Shown: piece after piece, positions 16,395 to 26,070 of the stretch | Numbering within the stretch: position 1 is the stretch's first letter | How the letters are laid out: every line of letters begins with the position of its first letter | Origin: Clostridium sp. LS | GTDB lineage: Bacteria; Bacillota; Clostridia; Clostridiales; Clostridiaceae | Length of the DNA stretch: 49,204 nucleotides | Assembly (NCBI RefSeq): GCF_002760435.1 | Contig: NZ_AUUU01000257.1 | Location: 1-49,204 of the forward strand | Reading direction: 5' to 3' | Made by a program: the position numbers and the translations under genes | The notes under the pieces: generated by a model | What the model was told of the DNA's origin: nothing | Seen by the model: the letters and a program-made list of their open reading frames with translations, nothing else | Database searches by the model: none

Positions 16395-18173
16395 ATGTAT
16401 AACGGGTTAAGAAAATTAATAGATAAATTATTTCAAATGAAGTTTAACCAAAAAATTACTACATTTTTTATTTTGACAGTTTTAATTACAAATACATTCG
16501 TTATTTTTGCAGTTTATCAATTGGCAGGAAAACAAATTACAGAAAAATCTAGCGGACTCGTGCAAGGGCAGTTAGATACTATTACTGATATTTTGAATAT
16601 AACATTAAAAAATATAATTGAATCGTCAAATACAATTACTGGAGATAATAGAGTAAAAGAATTCTTAATGAATAATTCGTTAACTTCAAAGAACTATAAT
16701 AAAGATACAAGTGATGCATATTCTTCAGTTAGATACCTATTAGATACAAACAGCTATATAGATTATATTTCCTTAGTAAAATTCGATGGGCCAGAGTTAA
16801 TATATGTTGGAGAAGTTTGGACAAGTAATGATTTTAGGACTCAAACTCTGAAAGATTATCAAGATGCAGTAGGAACTAAATTTGGTAATTGTAAAATAAG
16901 TATGAAGAAAAAAGTATTTTATCCGGATCAGTATGTCCTAAACATCTACCAGCCTATTACTGATAAATATAATTTTAATAAGTACACTGGAGTTTTGGTA
17001 ATAGGAATTGGAGAAAAAAGTATTAAAGAATTTTATTCTAATTTAGATAAAGGATTAGAAGTTCAAACCTATTTAACTGATAAGGATGGTGTAATAATAT
17101 CTAATGAAGATAAGTCTTTAATTGGAACTAAAAGTTTTTATAAAGATATTTTACAGGGAAAAAGCGGCCAACAAAAAGTTGGAGATAAGATGGTTATTTA
17201 TGAAAAACTTGATAATTGGGATTGGTACATGGTGGGAGAGATACCAACGGAGTCTTTGCTAAAAGATACAAATGCAGTTATATTTCTAATAATAATGTTG
17301 GTATTGGGAGCTGGAATATTAATTAGTATTGCATTTTATAAGTTAAGTAATAATTTATATAAACCTATGGATGCACTTGTTAAAAAAATGAGAGAGGTTT
17401 CCATGGGGAATCTTGAAGTGCGTATGGAACGGAATTATAAGGGAAAAGATTTTAAACAATTGGCAAGCGGCTTTAATATTATGATTGAGGAAATAAACAT
17501 ACTTATGTATAGAATAAAAAGAGAGCAGTCTGAGATTAAGCAAATTGAATTAAATAAATTGCAATCTCAAATTAAGCCACATTTTCTATATAACACGTTA
17601 GAGTGTATACATTGGCAGGCGTTATCTGATGGGAATAAAGATGTATCAAGAATGGTAAAGGCATTAGCTAATTATTATCGCCTATGTTTGAGTAAAGGAA
17701 AAGATATCGTTCCACTTTCACAGGAATTGGCTAATATAGAAAACTATTTAATTATTCAAAATATGAGATATAGCGGCATTGCCCAATGTGAAATAAATAT
17801 AAATGATAATCTAAAAAATGTATTAATACCAAAGCTTACTCTTCAGCCTTTAATAGAAAATTCCATTTACCATGGAATAAGAGTTAAGGATGGTTATAAA
17901 GGTAAAATTTTTGTTAATGCTAAAGAAATAGATAATAAGATAGTTATATCAGTTGCTGATAATGGTGTGGGGATGAACCAAGAACAAATTGATGAAATTA
18001 ACAATTCCATATCAGTATTTGATGAAAAAACAGGTTATGGCCTAAGAAATGTTCATAAAAGAATAGAAATATTGTTTGGCAGTGGGTATGGATTATACTA
18101 TAGAAAAAATCAATACGGTGGAACTACAGTAGATATCATATTACCTAAAGGGGAGAATGGAGAGAATAATTAA
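16395..18173 (+). CDS. YesM-family membrane sensor histidine kinase
   Basis: 592 aa. Transmembrane helix 1 at about residues 20-42, an extracellular Cache-like sensor domain to about 295, transmembrane helix 2 at about 295-318, a HAMP linker (LYKPMDALVKKMREVSMGN), then a His_kinase module with the phospho-accepting H396 in IKPHFLYNTLECIHW. The ATPase domain carries PLIENSIYHGI, VADNGVGM and GYGLRNV. This is the YesM/LytS class, often linked to carbohydrate import. It follows the ABC permease genes by 72 bp, and its stop overlaps the ATG of the response regulator (TAATG). It probably senses the sugar bound by the lipoprotein and activates the importer genes (inferred from context). Confidence 0.9.
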   Translation: MYNGLRKLIDKLFQMKFNQKITTFFILTVLITNTFVIFAVYQLAGKQITEKSSGLVQGQLDTITDILNITLKNIIESSNTITGDNRVKEFLMNNSLTSKNYNKDTSDAYSSVRYLLDTNSYIDYISLVKFDGPELIYVGEVWTSNDFRTQTLKDYQDAVGTKFGNCKISMKKKVFYPDQYVLNIYQPITDKYNFNKYTGVLVIGIGEKSIKEFYSNLDKGLEVQTYLTDKDGVIISNEDKSLIGTKSFYKDILQGKSGQQKVGDKMVIYEKLDNWDWYMVGEIPTESLLKDTNAVIFLIIMLVLGAGILISIAFYKLSNNLYKPMDALVKKMREVSMGNLEVRMERNYKGKDFKQLASGFNIMIEEINILMYRIKREQSEIKQIELNKLQSQIKPHFLYNTLECIHWQALSDGNKDVSRMVKALANYYRLCLSKGKDIVPLSQELANIENYLIIQNMRYSGIAQCEININDNLKNVLIPKLTLQPLIENSIYHGIRVKDGYKGKIFVNAKEIDNKIVISVADNGVGMNQEQIDEINNSISVFDEKTGYGLRNVHKRIEILFGSGYGLYYRKNQYGGTTVDIILPKGENGENN

Positions 18174-19735
18174 TGTATAAGGCTATAGTTGTAGATGATG
18201 AAGAGATGATTCGCAAAGGAATATGTAATGTAATTCCCTGGGAAAAGCTCAAAATAAATAATGTTAAGATGGCGTCTTCTGGAATTGAAGCTATAAAAAT
18301 TATGGAAGATGAAATCTTTGACATTATGATTACGGATATCTGCATGACTGAAATGGATGGATTATCATTAGTAGAAAAAATGAATGATCTAAATCCAAAA
18401 CTTAAAATTATAGTTTTAACAGGCTATGACAATTTTGAATATGCTCAAAAATGCTGCAAGATGCAGGTTGAGGATTATCTACTAAAACCAGTAGACGAAA
18501 TAGAACTTGAGAATACTATTGAAAGATTAGTAGAGAAATTAGAGCATGAGAAAACTATAATTCATAAACAAAAGATAGATAACAGGATACAAGTGTTAAC
18601 AGAACAATTAAAGCTTGAACAAATTATGCAAAATTTACTTTACGAGCGAATGATGGCTGATGAAATTAACAAAGTATTAGATGAGTATTCGTATAATAAC
18701 GAAGAAATGCTGCAAATTGCGCTGGTATGTCCAGTTATTGATGATAATTTAGCATGGAGACAGCATTTTGAATTATTAAACTTGTCTATTAAAAATACTT
18801 GTATAGAATTATTTGATTCTAAAAAAGAAGGAATTACTTTTGAAGATAGAAATAAAAATATAGTAATTGCTGCATTTATAAGAGAAGGGTTAGAGGATGT
18901 AACCATAAGAATACAACGCTTAATTGAGTATTTAAAAAACGAGTATGATATTAACCCAAAGGTGATACTTGGAAGTGAAGTAGATGGATTTAATAAAATT
19001 AATATTTCATATAATGATGCCTGTGTTTTGTTAAACAATAAAAGTGCTTATGGCGGAATAATTACGAAAGAACCTAGAGAACTTAGACTTAGTTTATTTA
19101 ATGAGAGAGTTCAGGAATTTCGCAAGGGTATGGTCGATAATATAGATGATGTTGAAAAAGTTATGAATATCTATGAAGCTTTTGCAGAAACAATAGAATT
19201 TTATAATTTATCAACTTCACTAGTTAAGAAAACATGCTTTGATATTGGAGGAGGAGTATATTTTTCTTATATGATGGAAAAAGGAGAAGTATCAGATAAT
19301 AAATTAAATTCTTTATTAATTTCTTTGCAAAATTGTAGCAGTAATGATGCAATAAAGATAACAAGGGATTTTATTATGCAGATACTTCAAGGCGATATTG
19401 GAGAAAGTCATGAAATCATTAGAAAGGCAAAATCATATATTAATGACCATTTAAATGAAGATATTTCAGTATATAGTATTGCAGAGATGCTTTACTTAAC
19501 TCCCACCTATTTTTCGAAGCTATTTAAGCATAGTACTGGAGAAGGCTGTAATAATTATATTATTCGCAAACGAATACAAAAGGCAAAATCATTATTAGAA
19601 ACTACCAGTATGAAAACAGGTAAAATAGCCACTTTAGTAGGATACAAGGATACTAATTATTTTTCATTGGCATTTAAAAAGCAAACAGGAATGTCACCAA
19701 CTGAATTTAGAGAAAGCAGCGGCAAAGATAATTAA
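18173..19735 (+). CDS. YesN/AraC-type response regulator
   Basis: 520 aa. The N-terminal receiver has the acidic pocket (VVDDEE), phospho-acceptor D55 in ITDICMTEMDG, and the K in LLKPVDE. A long, variable helical middle region (about 125-410) is typical of YesN-like regulators. The C-terminal AraC domain has two helix-turn-helices (SVYSIAEMLYLTPTYFSKLF; GKIATLVGYKDTNYFSLAF), ending with GMSPTEFRE. Its ATG overlaps the kinase stop, so the pair is coupled. Likely target: the promoter before the sugar-binding lipoprotein at 13.1 kb. Confidence 0.9.
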   Translation: MYKAIVVDDEEMIRKGICNVIPWEKLKINNVKMASSGIEAIKIMEDEIFDIMITDICMTEMDGLSLVEKMNDLNPKLKIIVLTGYDNFEYAQKCCKMQVEDYLLKPVDEIELENTIERLVEKLEHEKTIIHKQKIDNRIQVLTEQLKLEQIMQNLLYERMMADEINKVLDEYSYNNEEMLQIALVCPVIDDNLAWRQHFELLNLSIKNTCIELFDSKKEGITFEDRNKNIVIAAFIREGLEDVTIRIQRLIEYLKNEYDINPKVILGSEVDGFNKINISYNDACVLLNNKSAYGGIITKEPRELRLSLFNERVQEFRKGMVDNIDDVEKVMNIYEAFAETIEFYNLSTSLVKKTCFDIGGGVYFSYMMEKGEVSDNKLNSLLISLQNCSSNDAIKITRDFIMQILQGDIGESHEIIRKAKSYINDHLNEDISVYSIAEMLYLTPTYFSKLFKHSTGEGCNNYIIRKRIQKAKSLLETTSMKTGKIATLVGYKDTNYFSLAFKKQTGMSPTEFRESSGKDN

Positions 19736-19813
19736 GGATATTTATTTGTAATCTTATGATGTGTAGTATTGATATAATTTGAAAGAATAACTTTTATGTT
19801 TTTCTAAACCAAT

Positions 19814-19898
19814 AACCCACGAAAATAAACAATAAATGTGTTCCTTTTATAGTAGAAAGGAGGCATTAGTTTTGGAGTTTCGTGGGTTTGTTTATTTT
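19814..19898 (+). ncRNA. possible H-type pseudoknot element
   Basis: Stem 1: AACCCACGAAA (19814-19824) with TTTCGTGGGTT (19878-19888), perfect 11 bp. Stem 2: AAAATAAACAA (19822-19832) with TTGTTTATTTT (19888-19898), perfect 11 bp. The order A-B-A'-B' is that of a pseudoknot, or of two competing stems, since each shares a few bases with the other. An AAAGGAGG ribosome site and a 14-codon ORF lie within it. It may partly act as terminator of the preceding operon. Confidence 0.4.
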
Positions 19899-19916
19899 AT
19901 CCATAAGGACATGTAA
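19872..19916 (+). CDS. possible 14-aa leader or small peptide
   Basis: TTG start placed 8 nt after a near-perfect AAAGGAGG site (19856-19863), reading MEFRGFVYFIHKDM before TAA. Codons 3-9 form the right arms of the hairpins described at 19814-19898, so folding and translation would interfere. Only the strong ribosome site argues for translation; the ORF is short enough to arise by chance. The peptide resembles nothing I recognise. Confidence 0.3.
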   Translation: MEFRGFVYFIHKDM

Positions 19917-20119
19917 AGTAATATTAGAGTGACAGTATAATACATGGATATTAAATTGAAAATAGGCAATTTAAACGTTATAATTAGATTACATAAGTAA
20001 TAGAAAAAAATAACATGGGATAGAGATTAAGCAAATAGCGATTTGATAGAAAAATCATTATGCTTAGAAAGAAACGTACCATTGGTTCAAATTTATTAAT
20101 TGCAGGAGAGGTTGTATGT

Positions 20120-20383
20120 ATGATATTAGTTAATTGTGCTTGGAGACAGGATGATATTATTAAGGTAGTGGAAAATGTGAAGTTAGATAATAAAAATGTT
20201 TTTAAATTCATTAAGGTTGAAGGAATAAGGATATTTTTTGATTCATTTTTGGATGATGTAGAGGGTACAAAGATGATAAAAAATGCTATAAAGGAAATTC
20301 CAGGATATCAAGCGTTGTTCATAGATATTGTACCAATTGTTAATGGTAGTATGTTTGAAGGATATAGCAAATTATTGTACTAG
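20120..20383 (+). CDS. 87-aa protein of unknown function
   Basis: 87 aa from ATG 20120, which follows AGGAGAGG with good spacing; upstream in-frame starts lack one. Mixed alpha/beta pattern (MILVNCAWRQDDIIKVVENV, then FKFIKVEGIRIFFDSFLDD, ending IDIVPIVNGSMFEGYSKLL), no membrane helix, one cysteine. A terminator follows, so it is probably a single-gene unit between the YesN regulator and the sigma-54 activator. No family recognised. Confidence 0.6.
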   Translation: MILVNCAWRQDDIIKVVENVKLDNKNVFKFIKVEGIRIFFDSFLDDVEGTKMIKNAIKEIPGYQALFIDIVPIVNGSMFEGYSKLLY

Positions 20384-20430
20384 AAAAATAAATTAACTTT
20401 AGCAAATTATAAAGTACACTTCATAATAAT

Positions 20431-20468
20431 AACCCGCAGTAATTAATTGGAATTATTGTGGGTTTTAT
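20431..20468 (+). terminator. terminator of the 87-aa gene
   Basis: AACCCGCAGTAATT (20431-20444) pairs fully with AATTATTGTGGGTT (20451-20464) using two G-U pairs. The loop is 6 nt and is followed by TTTT. Confidence 0.75.
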
Positions 20469-20642
20469 ACTTATTAATAAAAAGAATTGTAAATTTCATG
20501 AAAAGAATTTTGATACTAAGATAAAATATTAAAATAAAATAACTTGATTTTATGGAAAATATAGGAATATGGTTTATAATATAATTGTTATATTTATAAA
20601 AGGGTATTTCATTTATATATAAATTATATGGGGGGAATAGTT

Positions 20643-23636
20643 TTGCTTGAAAATAAGATAATGGAACTAATTGAGAATGAGGATAAAAGAAATCCATTAA
20701 CTGATAGTGATATTGCTAGATTAGTAAATACAACTAGAGAATATATAACTCAATTTAGAACAGATAAAAATATAAGTAATTCTCGCCAAAGAAAAGAAGC
20801 AATTTTATATAGTGATATAAAGGAACTAATAATTGAAGATAAAAATATTTCGGACAGGCAGTTATGTAAAAAATTATCTCTTCTTGGATATGATATTTCT
20901 AGATATTCTGTGGCTCAGATGAAAAAGAATATAATTGTAGAAATGTTTCCACAGAATTTGGATGTAGCAGAGAGTGTGGCGGAAAATTTATCAGAAGGCT
21001 TACCTGAAAACTTAAAAGAAGTTAAATCTTTAGAAAACGAAAACATGCAAGAAATAAGTGGTGAAGAAATTATAAATACAGTTAGCAAAGAAAATAAAGA
21101 AAAGAATAATTACTTAAGAAATATTATAGGATATCATGGCTCATTAAAAAATGCAATTAGTCAAGCTGAGGCAGCAGTTCTATATCCACCCCATGGACTT
21201 CATACACTTTTACTTGGACCATCAGGTGTTGGAAAAAGTTTTTTTGCAGAAGCCATGTATAATTTTGCAGTTAATTCTTATCACTTTGGAAAAAGTGCAC
21301 CATTTATACTATTTAACTGTGCTGATTATGTAGATAATCCACAATTACTTCTTTCCCAACTATTTGGTTATAGTAAAGGTGCTTTTACTGGTGCTAATAC
21401 GGATAAAGTTGGCTTAGTGGAGAAAGCAAATAATGGAATACTATTCTTAGACGAAGTGCATAGACTCCCAAGCGAAGGGCAAGAAATATTGTTCTATTTG
21501 TTGGATAAGGGAAAGTATAGAAGGCTTGGTGAAACTGAAAATAGCAGAACAGCCAATGTAATGATAATTGCGGCAACTACAGAAGATCCACAGTCATCTT
21601 TATTGCTAACCTTTAGAAGAAGAATTCCAATGATAATTGAACTTCCTTCCATTAACAACAGGCCAATTAATGAAAAATATGTATTAATTAAAAGTTTTTT
21701 TTCGCAAGAATCAGCGAGAATCGGAAAAGAGATTACCGTACGTTATGAGGTTATTAGATCTTTATTGCTATACAACTGTCCAGGGAATATAGGTCAATTA
21801 AGAAGTGATATACAGGTTGCATGTGCAAGGGGTTTTTGTAATTCATTAAGTAATAATTCAAATGACGTCGTTATCGACATAAAAGATTTACCTAAGCACG
21901 TACCTCTAGGAATATTAAGTGTTGAAGATAGAGAACTAGTGTCAGACGACATTTTCAATGAGGATCTGGTTGTTAATCCTAATAATGTTGTGACACAGAA
22001 ATCCAAAGATGATAGATATATGTTACCGGATGGGATATATAGTAATATAGAAGAAAAGTATTATAAACTTGAAAAGCAGGGACTCAGTAAAAATGAAATT
22101 AACAAAATCTTATGGAACAAAGTGGAATTCAATTTAAATAAATTTGCCAAAAATATAGAAGCAAATATATTTTTTCCCAAGGAAGAATTGAAAAATATAA
22201 TAGATGAAAAGATATTAAATGTGGTTGAAAAAGTAACTAATATTGCAAAACAATATATAGAAAATATCCAGGAAAACTTTTATTATTGTATAGCAATGCA
22301 CTTAAATTCTACCTATGATAGATTAAAACAGGGAAGGATAATAAAGAATCCTGAATCGGACTATATAAAAAAAGAATATTATAATGAGTACAGAGTTGCA
22401 AAAATATTAGCTAAAGAGATAAATAAAAGTTTAGACATTGAACTTCCAGAAGATGAAATAGGGTTTATTGCTATGTATTTAAAAACGTTTTCTGCTGTGG
22501 ATAAAAATGTAAGCAGGGTGGCAGTTATTGTATTAAGCCATGGGCATGTTGCTTGCGGTATGGCTGATGTAGCTAATAAGCTGTTAGGTACAAATCTTGC
22601 CATAGGAATAGAAATGTCACTTGATGAAAGTCCTCAAATTTTACTTGAAAGAACTATAGAGGCTGTAAAAAAAGTTAATGAAGGTAAAGGCTGCCTATTA
22701 TTAGTAGATATGGGGTCATTAGTTACTTTTGGGGAAATTATAACTAAAGAAACAGGGGTTCCGACAAGGGTTATTGGGCGGGTGGATACTGTAATGGTAT
22801 TAGAAGCCGTGAGAAGATCATTAATTGAAAATAGTAATCTGAAGGAAATTTCTAGGGCACTTGATGGAGACAAGCTATATGTTGGAAAAGTAAAAGGCGT
22901 AAAGAAATATATTAAAACCATAGTTACAATATGTATAACTGGTGAAGGAACCGCTTTAAAAATAAAAAAATATATTGAAGATGTATTGGGAAACTCAAAT
23001 AAAAATTTAAATATTATACCAATTGGAATCATGAATAAAAATAATGTGCAAGACGAAATAATCAAAATAAGTCAAGACAATAATATTGCTGCAATTGTTG
23101 GAACCATTGATCCTGGGCTAGAAAGTATTCCATTTATATCTTTTCAAGATATTTTGAAAGAATCGGGTAAATTAAGATTAAAAGATTTACTCGGAATGGA
23201 GAAGAGTATCAATCCTTTGATAAATGTAATTGATGAGGAGCTAATACAGATTAAGGATGATATATTTACAAAAAGTGATTTAATAGATGAAATGTGCAAT
23301 CTGCTTATAGCAAAAGGAAAGGTTAAAGAAGAATTTACAATAAGTGTATATAAAAGAGAAATGATGGGTGGAACTCTATTTGAAGGTACTTTTGGTATAC
23401 CTCATGGTTTATCAGAGTTTGTAGTGAAATCCTCCTTGGCTATTTTTAAACTTAATAATCCTATTTTGTGGGATTATGGTTGTAAGGTTGATGTTGTTAT
23501 TATGCTGGCGATAAAAGAGAGTGATATGAAAATAGTCAGGAAGCTATTTGACACTATTTCAGATGCAGAAGTAGCACAATGGATAAGGCAGGCAAATTCG
23601 GATAAAGAAATTTCAGATATATTATTAAAAATTTAA
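20643..23636 (+). CDS. LevR-like sigma-54 activator with PTS domains
   Basis: 997 aa from TTG 20643, directly after GGGGGGAA. Layout: N-terminal helix-turn-helix-like region (1-110); AAA+ sigma-54 activation domain (about 155-400) with Walker A GPSGVGKS (192-199), GAFTGA loop (246-251) and ILFLDEVHR; PTS regulation domain (about 490-610); IIA-Man-like domain (VIVLSHGHVACGMADVANKL); IIB-Gat-like domain (ICITGEGTALKI); and a C-terminal domain with FGIPHGLSE that looks like a fructose/Ntr-type IIA with its phosphorylatable histidine. PTS phosphorylation would couple its activity to sugar transport. It lies just upstream of a perfect -24/-12 promoter and Gat-type PTS genes, which it most likely activates. 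Confidence 0.9.
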   Translation: MLENKIMELIENEDKRNPLTDSDIARLVNTTREYITQFRTDKNISNSRQRKEAILYSDIKELIIEDKNISDRQLCKKLSLLGYDISRYSVAQMKKNIIVEMFPQNLDVAESVAENLSEGLPENLKEVKSLENENMQEISGEEIINTVSKENKEKNNYLRNIIGYHGSLKNAISQAEAAVLYPPHGLHTLLLGPSGVGKSFFAEAMYNFAVNSYHFGKSAPFILFNCADYVDNPQLLLSQLFGYSKGAFTGANTDKVGLVEKANNGILFLDEVHRLPSEGQEILFYLLDKGKYRRLGETENSRTANVMIIAATTEDPQSSLLLTFRRRIPMIIELPSINNRPINEKYVLIKSFFSQESARIGKEITVRYEVIRSLLLYNCPGNIGQLRSDIQVACARGFCNSLSNNSNDVVIDIKDLPKHVPLGILSVEDRELVSDDIFNEDLVVNPNNVVTQKSKDDRYMLPDGIYSNIEEKYYKLEKQGLSKNEINKILWNKVEFNLNKFAKNIEANIFFPKEELKNIIDEKILNVVEKVTNIAKQYIENIQENFYYCIAMHLNSTYDRLKQGRIIKNPESDYIKKEYYNEYRVAKILAKEINKSLDIELPEDEIGFIAMYLKTFSAVDKNVSRVAVIVLSHGHVACGMADVANKLLGTNLAIGIEMSLDESPQILLERTIEAVKKVNEGKGCLLLVDMGSLVTFGEIITKETGVPTRVIGRVDTVMVLEAVRRSLIENSNLKEISRALDGDKLYVGKVKGVKKYIKTIVTICITGEGTALKIKKYIEDVLGNSNKNLNIIPIGIMNKNNVQDEIIKISQDNNIAAIVGTIDPGLESIPFISFQDILKESGKLRLKDLLGMEKSINPLINVIDEELIQIKDDIFTKSDLIDEMCNLLIAKGKVKEEFTISVYKREMMGGTLFEGTFGIPHGLSEFVVKSSLAIFKLNNPILWDYGCKVDVVIMLAIKESDMKIVRKLFDTISDAEVAQWIRQANSDKEISDILLKI

Positions 23637-23654
23637 TAATAATTATTAGGTTCT

Positions 23655-23690
23655 AAGGTGGAAAATGTTAAATTCCACCTTTTCATTTTT
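23655..23690 (+). terminator. terminator of the sigma-54 activator gene
   Basis: Perfect 9-bp stem AAGGTGGAA / TTCCACCTT (23655-23663 with 23673-23681), then TTTCATTTTT. It separates the regulator from the PTS operon. Confidence 0.85.
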
Positions 23691-23722
23691 ATGAAATTAT
23701 ATATTACTTTTTCAACATAGTT

Positions 23723-23739
23723 TTGGCACGATAATTGCT
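23723..23739 (+). promoter_or_regulatory. sigma-54 (-24/-12) promoter of the PTS operon
   Basis: TTGGCAC, five bases, TTGCT: an exact match to the sigma-54 consensus, with GG at 23725-23726 and GC at 23737-23738. Transcription should start near 23750, about 60 bp before the IIA gene. The activator is encoded next door. Confidence 0.92.
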
Positions 23740-23767
23740 TTATAAATTTATGAGGATGTAATCATGG

Positions 23768-23782
23768 ATGAAAACGTATAAA
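23768..23782 (+). promoter_or_regulatory. possible CcpA cre site
   Basis: ATGAAAACGTATAAA matches the cre consensus (WTGNNARCGNWWWCA) except for one base. It lies about 20 bp after the predicted start site, where CcpA roadblocks are common. Confidence 0.35.
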
Positions 23783-23808
23783 GGACTTACAAAAAAGGAG
23801 GAAGTTAA

Positions 23809-24285
23809 ATGAATGGAAGTATTAAAGAATTTTTAAGAAGAGATTTAGTTATAAATAACCTTGAAGCTAAATCAGCGGAGGATGTCTTTAAAAAGATGTC
23901 TCCAATATTATTAGAAGCAGGATTTGTAGAAGATTCCTTTTTTAATGGGTTGGTAAGTAGAGAAAATAAATTTCCTACAGGTTTATTGCTTGGAAAATAT
24001 AATGTTGCAATACCTCACACAGATGCGATTCATGTTAAAAAGCCAGCTATAGCTATTGCAACACTAAAAAATCCGGTGAAATTTAATAATATGGATGGAA
24101 ATGGAAGTGTGGATGTTAATATAGTATTTACTATGGCTTTAAATGAACCCCACAGTCAGATAGTAATGCTGCAGCAATTGATGTTTCTAATTCAAAATGA
24201 AAGTATTTTACAAAATATGCTTCAAGCAAAAGATAGCGATGAAGTGTATGATATCGTTTCAAGCTTTAATTATAATTGCGATTAA
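23809..24285 (+). CDS. PTS IIA component (Gat/Fru family)
   Basis: 158 aa, single cytosolic IIA domain of the fructose/mannitol/galactitol superfamily. The phospho-histidine is H70 in NVAIPHTDA; upstream, SRENKFPTGLLLG is the usual lead-in. It accepts phosphate from HPr and hands it to the IIB protein encoded next. Strong ribosome site AAAGGAGGAAG. First gene of the sigma-54 operon. Galactitol (Gat)-like by company with the IIB and IIC genes, but the actual sugar alcohol is not shown. Confidence 0.9.
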   Translation: MNGSIKEFLRRDLVINNLEAKSAEDVFKKMSPILLEAGFVEDSFFNGLVSRENKFPTGLLLGKYNVAIPHTDAIHVKKPAIAIATLKNPVKFNNMDGNGSVDVNIVFTMALNEPHSQIVMLQQLMFLIQNESILQNMLQAKDSDEVYDIVSSFNYNCD

Positions 24286-24335
24286 ATAATAAGCAATTAT
24301 TTAAATTATAGAATTTTATTTATGGAGGTAAAAAT

Positions 24336-24620
24336 ATGGACAAACAAAAATTAATATTAGTAGCATGTGGTACAGGAATAGCAACTTCAACAGTTGTGTG
24401 TAAAAAGGTTGAGGACCTAGTTAAAGCTAATGGCATTAATGCGAGAATTATACAATGCAAGATTTCAGAAGTGGCAGGTTATGAAGATCAAGCTGATCTT
24501 TTGGTAACAACTACAATTTCATCACGAAATTATAAATTTCCTGTAGTCAATGCTATGAATTACTTAACTAACATTAATCCAGGCAAAGTTGACCAAGGAA
24601 TAATTGAAGCTTTAAAGTAA
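24336..24620 (+). CDS. PTS IIB component (GatB type)
   Basis: 94 aa. The phosphorylated cysteine is C11 in LVACGTGIATSTV, the signature loop of Gat-type IIB proteins. It transfers phosphate from IIA to the sugar carried by IIC. Ribosome site TGGAGG. An imperfect hairpin follows in the gap before the IIC gene. The length and motif fit GatB closely. Confidence 0.92.
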   Translation: MDKQKLILVACGTGIATSTVVCKKVEDLVKANGINARIIQCKISEVAGYEDQADLLVTTTISSRNYKFPVVNAMNYLTNINPGKVDQGIIEALK

Positions 24621-24624
24621 AAAA

Positions 24625-24650
24625 ATAGGCCACTATAAAGGTGGACCTAT
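24625..24650 (+). repeat. intercistronic hairpin IIB to IIC
   Basis: ATAGGCCAC (24625-24633) pairs with GTGGACCTAT (24641-24650) with one bulged base. It is followed by A-rich sequence, so it is not a terminator; mRNA processing or stability is more likely. Confidence 0.5.
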
Positions 24651-24777
24651 ATAAAAAATTAATTGGACTATTAATTATTATAACACATAAAAATATGTAT
24701 TTGAAGCTTATGATAGCAACATGTTAATTAAGAATTTATTAAAGTAAATAAAAATTGATAATATAGGGGGAAAAAGA

Positions 24778-26052
24778 ATGTTATTAGATGTAGTAAAGTA
24801 CATTTTGAACTTAGGGCCAACCGTTATGTTGCCATTAACAATTACTATTATTGGTATGATTTTTGGACAAGGATTTAAAAAAGCATTTAGATCAGGTATT
24901 ACAATTGGTATCGGCTTTGTTGGTATAAATTTAGTAGTTGGATTACTTACAACAAACCTTGGTGGAGCAGCACAACAAATGGTTACTAGATATGGATTAC
25001 AACTAAGTATAATAGATGTAGGCTGGCCAGCAGCTGCTGCAATAAGCTGGGCATCTCCTATAGCAGCAATAATGATTCCAATAGCTATGTTGGTAAATTT
25101 ATTAATGCTCGCTACAAAGACAACAAATGTAGTTGATATTGATATATGGAATTATTGGCACTTTACTGCAGCTGGTGCGAGTGTATACGTATTAACTCAT
25201 GGTAACTGGTTATTCGCTATTTTAGCTGGTATTTTATATGAAATTGCTGTTATTAAGATTGCAGATAAGACAGCTCCAATGGTTCAAGAATTCTTTGGGC
25301 TTGAGGGAGTATCATTACCAACTGGCTCAACTGCAGCTTGTGGTCTTATAGGTATTCCCATTGTTAGTGTTGTTAAAAAAATTCCAGGTATTAAAAATTT
25401 AAAGGCAGACCCAGAAACAATTCAAAAAAGATTTGGTGTTTTTGGAGAACCTATGATGATGGGACTTATTCTTGGTGTTGTACTTGGAATCCTTGCTGGA
25501 TATGGTATAGATAAAATTCTACAAATAGGTATTTCTATGGCTGGTGTCATGTTCTTAATGCCTAGAATGGTTAGGATACTTATGGAAGGTTTAATTCCTG
25601 TTTCGGAATCAGTTAGAGAATTTTTACAAAAGAAAGACTTTGGTAAAGATAGAAATCTTACAATTGGATTAGATGCAGCAGTAGCAGTTGGACATCCAGC
25701 AGTTATAGCAACAGCACTTGTACTAGTTCCTATTACACTATTCTTAGCAGTAATACTACCAGGAAATCAAGTTTTACCTTTTGGAGATTTAGCTACAATA
25801 TGTTTCTATGTTGCGTTTATAGTTGGTGCAGCAAAAGGTAATATAGTTCACTCAGTTATATCAGGTACAATTGTTATGGCGTTAGGATTATTAATGGCAA
25901 CCAATATTGCAAGCTTCCATACTCAAATGGCGCAAATGGCTCAATTTTCAATGCCAGCGGGAACATCAACTATTTCAAGCTTAGACATGGGCGGTAATTT
26001 CTTAAACTGGATAGTAATTAAGATATTCCAATTATTCACAGGAAGTCTATAG
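24778..26052 (+). CDS. PTS IIC permease (GatC type)
   Basis: 424 aa, about ten to twelve membrane helices. GatC-type features include an N-terminal helix ending in LPLTITIIGMIFGQGFKK, the loop QQMVTRYGLQL, and a conserved GEPMMMGLILG segment. It forms the membrane channel and sugar-binding part of the PTS. Ribosome site AGGGGGAA. Galactitol permeases and related tetritol/pentitol carriers share this family, so the substrate is probably a linear polyol. The genes behind it suggest a short, glycerol-like or tetritol-like product. Confidence 0.9.
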   Translation: MLLDVVKYILNLGPTVMLPLTITIIGMIFGQGFKKAFRSGITIGIGFVGINLVVGLLTTNLGGAAQQMVTRYGLQLSIIDVGWPAAAAISWASPIAAIMIPIAMLVNLLMLATKTTNVVDIDIWNYWHFTAAGASVYVLTHGNWLFAILAGILYEIAVIKIADKTAPMVQEFFGLEGVSLPTGSTAACGLIGIPIVSVVKKIPGIKNLKADPETIQKRFGVFGEPMMMGLILGVVLGILAGYGIDKILQIGISMAGVMFLMPRMVRILMEGLIPVSESVREFLQKKDFGKDRNLTIGLDAAVAVGHPAVIATALVLVPITLFLAVILPGNQVLPFGDLATICFYVAFIVGAAKGNIVHSVISGTIVMALGLLMATNIASFHTQMAQMAQFSMPAGTSTISSLDMGGNFLNWIVIKIFQLFTGSL

Positions 26053-26070
26053 CATTAAATAACTTAATTT

